Of a stretch of 47,195 bases of DNA, positions 8,626-15,151 are shown one piece after another (position 1 is the stretch's first letter; each line of letters begins with the position of its first letter). Both the position numbers and the translations under genes were made by a program. A model generated the notes under the pieces. The model was not told where the DNA came from. It made no database searches and saw only the letters and a program-made list of their open reading frames with translations. This DNA comes from Cyclobacteriaceae bacterium (GTDB lineage: Bacteria; Bacteroidota; Bacteroidia; Cytophagales; Cyclobacteriaceae), in contig JAKLJG010000016.1 of assembly GCA_023151255.1 (NCBI GenBank), forward strand, positions 1-47,195, in the 5' to 3' direction.

Positions 8626-8655
8626 GTATGTTGCGCAGTATGAATCACAAAATAA

Positions 8656-8699
8656 TTATCCAAAAAGTAGTGAACAACTTTTCAACCGGATTATCCACA
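8656..8699 (+). other. Two DnaA-box-like sites
   Basis: TTATCCACA at 8691-8699 matches the canonical DnaA box exactly, and TTATCCAAA at 8656-8664 differs by one base. Both are on the same strand with starts 35 bp apart, in an intergenic AT-rich stretch. Two sites are too few to call a replication origin, and dnaA is not in the window. Confidence 0.3.
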
Positions 8700-8771
8700 G
8701 TAGTTAAAATAGGGCCCTATCATGCGGTTAACAGAATTACCTTAAGTGCAAGTTTAAATGGCTGTAAAAAC

Positions 8772-8800
8772 AAACCCCGGCTTTTACTAAGCCGGGGTTT
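8772..8800 (-). terminator. Intrinsic terminator of the met operon
   Basis: AAACCCCGGCTT (8772-8783) and AAGCCGGGGTTT (8789-8800) form a perfect 12-bp stem with loop TTACT. On the minus strand it is followed by TGTTTTTAC. It lies 24 bp after the stop of the 36-aa basic protein and is the natural end of the transcript that begins at the SAM riboswitch. Confidence 0.85.
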
Positions 8801-8824
8801 TGTTCAAGGCTGTTTTAGCAGTAT

Positions 8825-8935
8825 TTACATGCGGTTTTTCTCTTCGCGCTTGGCCCGCTTTTCCGCACGCTTTTCCATCAGCGTCTTCTTCGCCTGCTTT
8901 TTACCTTCTTTTTTGCGATCCATTGATTTTGACAT
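8825..8935 (-). CDS. 36-residue highly basic protein
   Basis: The minus strand from the ATG at 8935 to the TAA at 8825-8827 encodes MSKSMDRKKEGKKQAKKTLM followed by EKRAEKRAKREEKNRM. More than half of the residues are Lys, Arg or Glu, and the pattern suggests one long charged helix, possibly nucleic-acid or ribosome associated. I recall similar very short Lys-rich proteins of unknown function in many Bacteroidetes genomes. It follows metF by 63 bp and precedes a strong terminator by 24 bp. That placement supports expression as the last cistron of the met operon or from its own promoter. Confidence 0.65.
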   Translation of the reverse strand: MSKSMDRKKEGKKQAKKTLMEKRAEKRAKREEKNRM

Positions 8936-8998
8936 AATCCAAACGTTTTATTGTGGCTTAAGTTAATTTGATTTTTATTACAATAAAAGCATCCAATC

Positions 8999-9955
8999 TC
9001 AAAACAATTCCTTCGCGATCCTGTAAATCGGATCCGATTTGCCCATAGAATAAAAGTGCAAGGTAGGCACACCGGCATTTATTAATTCGCGCGATTGGTG
9101 CACCGCCCATTTAATGCCCACCTCTTTTGCGGCCGTATTGTCTTTACATTTCTCCACTTCATCGGCCAGTTCTTCCGGAATATCAATGTGGAAGGTCGTA
9201 GGCAACACACTGATCTGCGATTTGGTGGTAATCGGTTTAATACCCGGTATAATGGGCACGGTAATGCCCACTTCCCGACAACGTTTTACAAAATCAAAAA
9301 ATTTTGAGTTATCAAAAAACATCTGTGTAACAATGTACTCTGCACCCAGGTCAACTTTCAGTTTCAAATATTTTAAATCGGTTTTCAGGTTAGGTGCCGC
9401 AAAATGCTTTTCAGGATAACCGGCCACCCCTATGCAAAAATCGGTTGGCGCAGTGTTGAGTAACTCGTCATCGAGATAAATGCCTTTATTCATGCGCACC
9501 ACCTGTTGCAACAAATCCGAAGCATACTGATGACCGTCTGGTTCGGGCGTAAACCTTCCTTCATTTTTTATGGCATCGCCCTGCAGCACTAGTACGTTAT
9601 CAATGCCCAGAAAGTGCAGATCGATGAGTGCATTTTCAGTTTCTTCTTTACTGAAACCTCCACAGATAATGTGGGGCACTGTATCTACTTTATAATGATT
9701 TTGAATGGCGGCACAAATTCCAACGGTACCCGGCCGTTTGCGAACCGACCGTTTTTCCAACAGGCCGTTCTCCTGCTTCTTATAAACATACTCTTCCCGG
9801 TGATAGGTAACATCAATAAACGGAGGTTTGAACTCCATCAGCGGATCCATGTGGTCGAAAAGCGAACGTATATTTTCGCCTTTCAGGGGAGGCAGGATTT
9901 CAATGGTAAATAACGTTTTACCGTTAGCTTTCTTTAAATGATCAATAACCTTCAT
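8999..9955 (-). CDS. metF: 5,10-methylenetetrahydrofolate reductase
   Basis: MetF reduces methylene-THF to methyl-THF, the methyl donor for MetH, using a flavin. The protein of about 318 residues has the family length and motifs: TLFTIEILPPLKGENI near the N-terminus (the catalytic Glu region), then PFIDVTYHREEY, a Thr/Gly-rich flavin region (TVGICAAIQNHYKVDTVPHI, GGFSKEET) and FFDNSKFFDFVKRCREVGI. The ATG at 9955 is preferred (MKVIDHLKKANGKTLF); a GTG two codons earlier is possible. It starts 7 bp after the stop of the metH C-terminal gene, so it belongs to the riboswitch-controlled operon. Confidence 0.95.
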   Translation of the reverse strand: MKVIDHLKKANGKTLFTIEILPPLKGENIRSLFDHMDPLMEFKPPFIDVTYHREEYVYKKQENGLLEKRSVRKRPGTVGICAAIQNHYKVDTVPHIICGGFSKEETENALIDLHFLGIDNVLVLQGDAIKNEGRFTPEPDGHQYASDLLQQVVRMNKGIYLDDELLNTAPTDFCIGVAGYPEKHFAAPNLKTDLKYLKLKVDLGAEYIVTQMFFDNSKFFDFVKRCREVGITVPIIPGIKPITTKSQISVLPTTFHIDIPEELADEVEKCKDNTAAKEVGIKWAVHQSRELINAGVPTLHFYSMGKSDPIYRIAKELF

Positions 9956-9962
9956 AAACACA

Positions 9963-12647
9963 TTAAATATCGTACGATAAATTAGGCGCCAACCATTTTT
10001 CTACATCAGCAACCTTCATCCCTTTACGTTCAGCATATTCTTCAACCTGATCGCTATTAATTTTACCAAGCCCGAAATAACGCGCCTCAGGATTGGCAAA
10101 ATAATATCCGCTTACCGAAGCTGCAGGATACATGGCGAATGATTCGGTTAACCGGATGCCGGCTTTACGTTCAGCTTCCAGGATTTCAAAAACCGTTCGC
10201 TTCTCCGTGTGGTCGGGGCAAGCCGGGTAACCGGGGGCCGGGCGGATGCCTGAATACTTTTCGGCTATCAGTTCTTCGTTAGTCAGGTTTTCGGCCCTGG
10301 CATAGCCCCAAAATTCTTTTCGCACCTTTTCATGCAAACATTCCGCAAATGCTTCCGCCAGCCGGTCGGCCAGCGCCTTGGCCATAATTTCTGAATAATC
10401 ATCGTGGGCTGCCTTGTACCGCTCAACCAGTTTTTCCAAACCAATACCGGCAGTTACGGCAAATAACCCGATGTAATCTTCCTTGCCGGTAGCCTGCGGA
10501 GCAATAAAATCAGCCAGCGAAAAGTTAGGTAGTCCCGCTGCCTTTTTATTTTGTTGCCTGAGGAAATGCAGGGTGGCAAATGGCCGATCTGCTCCGGCAT
10601 CAAACAACTTTACATCATCGGTCGGTGTACTTGCGGCACGGTAAAAAGCAACAACCCCGTTGGCGCGCAAACTTTTTTCGGCAATAATATTATCGAGCAT
10701 ACGCTGGGCATCGTTGTATAATTTTGTTGCTTCACCACCAACTACGGCATCATTCAATATTTGCGGGTAACGTCCGGCCAGCATCCAGGTTTGAAAAAAC
10801 GGTGTCCAGTCGATGTACTTCCGTAACTCATCCAGCGGAAAATCAAGCAACACCTTTTTACCAATAAATGAGGGTTTCGGTGGGTTGCAGGTGTTCCAAT
10901 CGATTGCCAACCGGTTGCTTCGCGCTTCCACTAAAGAAATGTAGTTTTTCTGTTCCTTACGCGATTCGTGCGCCTCGCGCAATTTCCGGTACTCTTCCTT
11001 TGTTTTGGCTTTAAAGCCTAAACGTGTAACCCCACTAATCAACTCGCTGGCCACCGGCACACTGCGCGAAGCATCGAGCACATGCACTACGGGGCCATCA
11101 TATACGGGATCAATTTTAACAGCCGTGTGAATACGGGAAGTGGTGGCTCCGCCAATCAGCAGCGGAACTTCGAACTGCTGGCGTTGCATTTCTTTCGCCA
11201 CGTGTACCATCTCATCGAGCGAAGGGGTAATCAGCCCGCTGAGCCCGATGATATCAACATTCTCCCGCTTAGCTGTCTCCAAAATCTTTTCAGCAGGCAC
11301 CATTACGCCCAGGTCGACAACATCGTAGTTGTTGCAGGCCAGCACTACCCCAACAATATTTTTGCCGATGTCGTGTACATCGCCTTTAACGGTGGCCAAA
11401 AGGATTTTAGCGGCAGGTTTTCCGGTTTGTCCACTTAGTCGCTTCTCTTCCTGCAGGTACGGCTCCAGGTAGGCCACTGCCTTCTTCATCACCCGCGCAC
11501 TTTTTACCACCTGTGGCAAAAACATTTTACCGGCACCAAACAAATCGCCCACTACATTCATGCCTTGCATCAAAGGCCCTTCAATAACTTCAAGTGGTTT
11601 GCCGTACTTCTGGCGGGCTTCTTCGGTATCCTGATCAATAAAATCAATAATCCCCTTTACCAATGCATGTGTGATGCGTTCTTCAACTGAGCCGTTGCGC
11701 CATGCCTCATCGGTTTCTTTCTTTTTTGCTAAACCTTTCACGGTTTCGGCAAATTCGAGCAGTCGCTCTGTAGCATCATCCCTGCGGTTCAGCAATACAT
11801 CTTCAACACGCTCCAATAACGCTTTATCAATTTCATCATACACCTCAAGCATGGTTGGATTTACAATGCCCATGTCCATACCATGCTGAATGCCATGGTA
11901 CAGGAAAGCTGCGTGCATGGCTTCGCGTACTTTCTGATTTCCTCTAAAACTGAATGAAACGTTACTTACCCCACCGCTAACGTGCACATGCGGCAGGTTC
12001 TCCCGAATCCACCGGGCGGCCTTAAAGAAATCAAGCGCGTAATTACGGTGCTCTTCAATGCCAGTAGCCACCGGAAAAATATTTGGATCAAAAATGATAT
12101 CCTGCGGAGGAAATTTTACGTTGTTTACAAGTATATCGTATGCGCGTTTACAAATAGCAATGCGCCTTTCAAACGTATCGGCCTGGCCTTGCTCATCAAA
12201 GGCCATAACAACAACAGCAGCCCCGTAGCGCCTTACAAGTTTAGCCTGGCGGATGAATTCTTCTTCGCCTGCTTTCAGGCTGATGGAGTTAACAATGCCC
12301 TTGCCCTGCAAACACTTCAATCCCGCTTCAATCACTTCCCATTTGGATGAGTCAATCATTACCGGCACGCGTGCAATTTCCGGCTCTGCGGCCATCAGGT
12401 TAAGGAACTTGACCATAGCGGCTTTTGAGTCGAGCATGCCTTCGTCCATGTTCACGTCAATCACCTGGGCACCTCCCCGCACCTGGTCGAGTGCAACTTC
12501 AAGCGCTTCATCGAACTTATCTTCTTTGATGAGCTTAAGAAATTTTGCTGAACCGGTAACGTTGGTCCGCTCTCCGATGTTGATGAAATTCGAAGCCGGG
12601 GTAATGGTAACGGGTTCGAGGCCGCTTAGTCGAAGATATTTATGCAT
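9963..12647 (-). CDS. metH: Cobalamin-dependent methionine synthase, C-terminal part (folate, B12 and activation domains)
   Basis: This 894-residue protein carries the last three functional parts of MetH. It has a pterin/methyl-THF-binding domain ([27 protein letters not shown]), a B12 cap and B12-binding domain with [10 protein letters not shown] (His is the lower cobalt ligand), [13 protein letters not shown] and LLIGGATTS, and an AdoMet reactivation domain with [16 protein letters not shown]. The homocysteine-binding domain is missing because it is encoded by the separate gene just upstream, whose last 8 bp overlap this start. An exact GGAGGTGA lies 3 nt before the ATG, unusual for this phylum, and probably drives re-initiation. 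The split form is known in Bacteroidetes. Confidence 0.96.
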   Translation of the reverse strand: MHKYLRLSGLEPVTITPASNFINIGERTNVTGSAKFLKLIKEDKFDEALEVALDQVRGGAQVIDVNMDEGMLDSKAAMVKFLNLMAAEPEIARVPVMIDSSKWEVIEAGLKCLQGKGIVNSISLKAGEEEFIRQAKLVRRYGAAVVVMAFDEQGQADTFERRIAICKRAYDILVNNVKFPPQDIIFDPNIFPVATGIEEHRNYALDFFKAARWIRENLPHVHVSGGVSNVSFSFRGNQKVREAMHAAFLYHGIQHGMDMGIVNPTMLEVYDEIDKALLERVEDVLLNRRDDATERLLEFAETVKGLAKKKETDEAWRNGSVEERITHALVKGIIDFIDQDTEEARQKYGKPLEVIEGPLMQGMNVVGDLFGAGKMFLPQVVKSARVMKKAVAYLEPYLQEEKRLSGQTGKPAAKILLATVKGDVHDIGKNIVGVVLACNNYDVVDLGVMVPAEKILETAKRENVDIIGLSGLITPSLDEMVHVAKEMQRQQFEVPLLIGGATTSRIHTAVKIDPVYDGPVVHVLDASRSVPVASELISGVTRLGFKAKTKEEYRKLREAHESRKEQKNYISLVEARSNRLAIDWNTCNPPKPSFIGKKVLLDFPLDELRKYIDWTPFFQTWMLAGRYPQILNDAVVGGEATKLYNDAQRMLDNIIAEKSLRANGVVAFYRAASTPTDDVKLFDAGADRPFATLHFLRQQNKKAAGLPNFSLADFIAPQATGKEDYIGLFAVTAGIGLEKLVERYKAAHDDYSEIMAKALADRLAEAFAECLHEKVRKEFWGYARAENLTNEELIAEKYSGIRPAPGYPACPDHTEKRTVFEILEAERKAGIRLTESFAMYPAASVSGYYFANPEARYFGLGKINSDQVEEYAERKGMKVADVEKWLAPNLSYDI

Positions 12648-13671
12648 GAATCACCTCCACCGCTCTGGGCTTATAGCGTGCTGCAACCTCCGCAATCTTC
12701 CGGATGTGTTCCGGTGTGGTGCCGCAACAACCGCCTACAATATTCACAAGACCTTCCTTCAGATATGCTTCTATTTGAACCGCCATCTCATCGGGTGTCT
12801 GGTCGTAATGACCGAACTCATTTGGCAAGCCCGCATTCGGATAAGCACTTACAAATGTTTCTGATTCTTTAGCCATTACCTGCAGGTACGGGCGCAACTG
12901 GTTGGCGCCTAACGCGCAGTTTAGCCCAATGCTTAACAAGGGAACATGCGAAACAGAAATCATAAAGGCCTCGGTAGTTTGCCCCGACAGGGTGCGCCCG
13001 CTTGCGTCCGTAATTGTTCCCGAAACCATGATAGGTAACGGGCCTACATCTCCCCTTAAGGGGGAACTGAGGGTGGTGTGCTCTTCAAAGTACTTTTCAA
13101 TGGCAAACAAGGCTGCCTTGGCATTGAGCGTATCAAAAACTGTTTCAACTAAAAGCAAATCAACACCACCTTCAACAAGACCGGCTGTTTGTTCATAATA
13201 AGCTTCGACCAACTCATCGAAAGTAATGGCCCGGTATCCTGGGTCATTTACATTGGGAGAGATGGAGGCAGTTTTGTTCGTTGGGCCGAGGGCTCCTGCA
13301 ACAAACCGTTGTTTTGCCGGATTATCCATCGTGAACTCATCAGCTACTTCGCGTGCAATTTTTGCTGATTGAAAATTTAATTCATACGCCAGCGATTCCA
13401 ACTGGTAGTCGGCCTGAGCAACGCGTGTACTGCTAAAAGTATTGGTTTCAATAATGTCGGCCCCTGCTTCAAGGTATTGGCGATGAATCGCTTTAATGAT
13501 GTCAGGCCGGGTAATCGAAAGCAAGTCGTTATTCCCCTTTAATGGTCGGGGATGATCCTTTAACAGTTCACCCCGAAAATCCTGTTCATTAAGTTGGTAG
13601 CGCTGAATCATGGTACCCATAGCACCATCCAGCACAAGAATTCGCTCTTTTAAAATTTCGCGTATACTCAT
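12640..13671 (-). CDS. metH: Methionine synthase, N-terminal homocysteine S-methyltransferase subunit
   Basis: This 343-residue protein is the zinc-dependent homocysteine-binding barrel of MetH. It shows [16 protein letters not shown] (13-28), [26 protein letters not shown] and the three zinc-ligand cysteines Cys252 (GLNCALG) and Cys315/Cys316 (GGCCGTTP). It hands homocysteine to the B12 and folate domains encoded by the overlapping downstream gene. It is the first gene after a SAM-I riboswitch, so SAM presumably represses it. Residues about 197-212 ([16 protein letters not shown]) are an extra loop encoded by a palindromic repeat element, inserted in frame just before the conserved MVSGTI strand. 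Confidence 0.95.
   Translation of the reverse strand: MSIREILKERILVLDGAMGTMIQRYQLNEQDFRGELLKDHPRPLKGNNDLLSITRPDIIKAIHRQYLEAGADIIETNTFSSTRVAQADYQLESLAYELNFQSAKIAREVADEFTMDNPAKQRFVAGALGPTNKTASISPNVNDPGYRAITFDELVEAYYEQTAGLVEGGVDLLLVETVFDTLNAKAALFAIEKYFEEHTTLSSPLRGDVGPLPIMVSGTITDASGRTLSGQTTEAFMISVSHVPLLSIGLNCALGANQLRPYLQVMAKESETFVSAYPNAGLPNEFGHYDQTPDEMAVQIEAYLKEGLVNIVGGCCGTTPEHIRKIAEVAARYKPRAVEVIHA
12649..12658 (-). promoter_or_regulatory. Strong Shine-Dalgarno for metH C-terminal gene
   Basis: On the minus strand GGAGGTGATT lies within the last codons of the upstream metH gene and directly before the ATG at 12647. It is a near-perfect anti-Shine-Dalgarno complement with 6 nt between GGAGG and ATG. 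Other genes here lack such sites. It likely keeps the two halves of MetH in balance by translational coupling. Confidence 0.65.
13049..13078. repeat. Palindromic repeat element read through in metH
   Basis: TCTCCCCTTAAGGGGGA followed by ACTGAGGGTGGTGT lies inside the metH coding sequence. Its core is an inverted repeat and its downstream part closely matches the element at 19884-19914. On the coding strand it encodes [12 protein letters not shown] and keeps the frame. Confidence 0.6.
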
Positions 13672-13691
13672 GACTCTCTGTGCATTCGTTA

Positions 13692-13826
13692 TTATCCAGA
13701 GAGCCCGGTGGGTGGGTTACTTATCTTTATCTGACGCAACGGCCAGACTGGGATTTAGCACAACGCCCCCTACGGACAGGATGCTAAGACGTCACAGGGC
13801 CCATTCCCTCGGTCTTTCTGGATAAG
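13692..13826 (-). promoter_or_regulatory. SAM-I (S-box) riboswitch upstream of metH
   Basis: On the minus strand P1 is formed by TTATCCAGA (ending at 13825) and TCTGGATAA (13700-13692), a perfect 9-bp closing stem. Between them are hallmark S-box segments: GACCGAGGGAATGGGCCC with the purine-rich internal loop and kink-turn, GTGACGTCTTAGCATCC, and TGCTAAATCC pairing with TTAGCA. The first gene behind it is methionine synthase, a classic target. There is no terminator hairpin with a T-run before the ATG at 13671, so translational control is more likely. A TTTCTTTG box (7 of 8 to the -7 consensus) lies about 12 nt upstream of the riboswitch and may be its promoter. Confidence 0.9.
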
Positions 13827-13935
13827 CAATCGCAAAGAAACACAATCACCAACAAAAAGAAAAATAATCAGCACTTCATCACAACTTAACTTGATCAGGC
13901 TGCCGGTTTTATTAGGAGGTTGCCTTTTACAACAC

Positions 13936-13943
13936 TACCTTTA
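13936..13943 (+). promoter_or_regulatory. Putative -7 box of ppx
   Basis: TACCTTTA matches TAnnTTTG at 7 of 8 positions and lies 6 bp before the ATG at 13950. If used, the mRNA has almost no leader, and the upstream TTG start at 13920 is excluded. Confidence 0.4.
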
Positions 13944-13949
13944 CAGTCA

Positions 13950-14888
13950 ATGAAACTCGCTGCAGTTGACATCGGCTCAAACGCCATCCGCTTCCAGGTT
14001 TCATCGGTACTCGATCGCGGCAAGCATGTCATCTTCAAAAAAATGGAATACGTAAGGTTTCCCCTCCGGCTGGGGCACGATGTATTCAACAGCAACAGCA
14101 TCAGCCCCCGCAGCATTGAAAAATTCAAAAAGCTGATGCGCGTCTTTAAAATGCTGATAGAACTATACGAGGTTGACGACTACATGGTGTGTGCCACCTC
14201 GGCCATGCGTGAATCAGAAAATGGCCAGCAACTGGCTGATGAGGTCGAAAAAGAAATCGGCCTGATTATTCACATTATAGACGGTAAACGGGAAGCCGAC
14301 CTCATCAATCAGGCCATCATCTCCTACCTGTCGGATGCCTCCTACCTGCATATTGACGTGGGGGGTGGTAGCACCGAACTTAACCTGTACCTTCATGGAA
14401 AGAAAATAAAAACTCGCTCCTTTAAAGTGGGGTCGGTGCGGGTGCTGGAACATCACGATTCACCGCTGATGTGGGATGATATGGAAAAGTGGGTTAAGAA
14501 AAATGTAAGTAAAGAATATGGCAAGGTAACCGCCATCGGTACAGGCGGAAACATAAGCAAGCTGTATGAATTGGCCCAGTTAAAGCCCCACCGGTTGATG
14601 TCGCTGAAAAAAATGAAGGAGGTAAAGAAAATGATAGAAAAACACTCCATTGAAGAGCGGATTTACCAGTTACAGATGAATCCCGACCGTGCCGATGTGA
14701 TAGTGCCGGCCAGCGACATATATATTAAGGTAATGGAGTGGGCCGGGGCCCGGTATATGCAGGTTCCGGAAGTAGGGCTGAAAGACGGTATAATGCTGCA
14801 TTTATACAAGAAAAACGCCACCCAGAAGAAAATCGAGTTTGCCAACCTGCAGGACCAGAGCCAGGGACGGAAAATTATTCGGTTTTAG
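13950..14888 (+). CDS. ppx: Exopolyphosphatase, Ppx/GppA family
   Basis: This 312-residue protein is a Ppx/GppA phosphatase of the actin/Hsp70 fold. It has MKLAAVDIGSNAIRFQVSSV at the N-terminus (phosphate-1 loop), VCATSAMRESENG, the second phosphate loop YLHIDVGGGSTELNLY and AIGTGGNISKL. The family removes terminal phosphates from polyphosphate or hydrolyses pppGpp. The presence of ppk1 and ppk2 within 14 kb favours polyphosphate, but the two activities cannot be told apart by motif. I chose the ATG at 13950 rather than a TTG at 13920 because the ATG begins exactly at the conserved first strand. It lies divergent from the metH operon. Confidence 0.9.
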   Translation: MKLAAVDIGSNAIRFQVSSVLDRGKHVIFKKMEYVRFPLRLGHDVFNSNSISPRSIEKFKKLMRVFKMLIELYEVDDYMVCATSAMRESENGQQLADEVEKEIGLIIHIIDGKREADLINQAIISYLSDASYLHIDVGGGSTELNLYLHGKKIKTRSFKVGSVRVLEHHDSPLMWDDMEKWVKKNVSKEYGKVTAIGTGGNISKLYELAQLKPHRLMSLKKMKEVKKMIEKHSIEERIYQLQMNPDRADVIVPASDIYIKVMEWAGARYMQVPEVGLKDGIMLHLYKKNATQKKIEFANLQDQSQGRKIIRF

Positions 14889-15100
14889 TCCCATTTAAAT
14901 TTGATAAAGGCTTTAAACTATTTACAAGGCCTTGGCTTCAGAACATCAGGCAAATACAAGAATTTCCACAAAATCCCCTTTTTAAGGGATTCGCTTGGAT
15001 TAATGATTTTACCTATCTTGAAGATTGAATCCGGTTTTACCTAAATCGGTAAGGCGGAATAAAGGAATAAATCAAACTAACCATTAACCAAAACTTGCTT
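14889..15100. other. Intergenic stretch upstream of the secreted module
   Basis: No gene is seen between ppx and the S74 protein. The stretch holds an imperfect hairpin near 14972-14992 (AATCCC...GGGATT) that may end ppx transcription, and a -7-like TATCTTGA near 15013-15020 that is a weak promoter candidate for the downstream operon. Confidence 0.35.
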
Positions 15101-15136
15101 CCTCCCTCTCCGCTGGAGAAGGGCGGAAGGTGAGGT
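15101..15136. repeat. Palindromic repeat element, intergenic copy
   Basis: CCTCCCTCTCCGCTGGAGAA followed by GGGCGGAAGGTGAGG forms an inverted repeat with a GTGAGG tail. It resembles elements at 13049 and 19884 and a type common in Bacteroidetes genomes. It lies 16 bp upstream of the first gene of the secreted module. Confidence 0.6.
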
Positions 15137-15151
15137 AAAACAAACAACCTT

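Noticed and set aside
8656-8699. Chromosomal replication origin
   Set aside because: Only two DnaA-like sites are present, there is no dnaA or other origin-linked gene, and gyrB is 15 kb away; reported only as a low-interest site.
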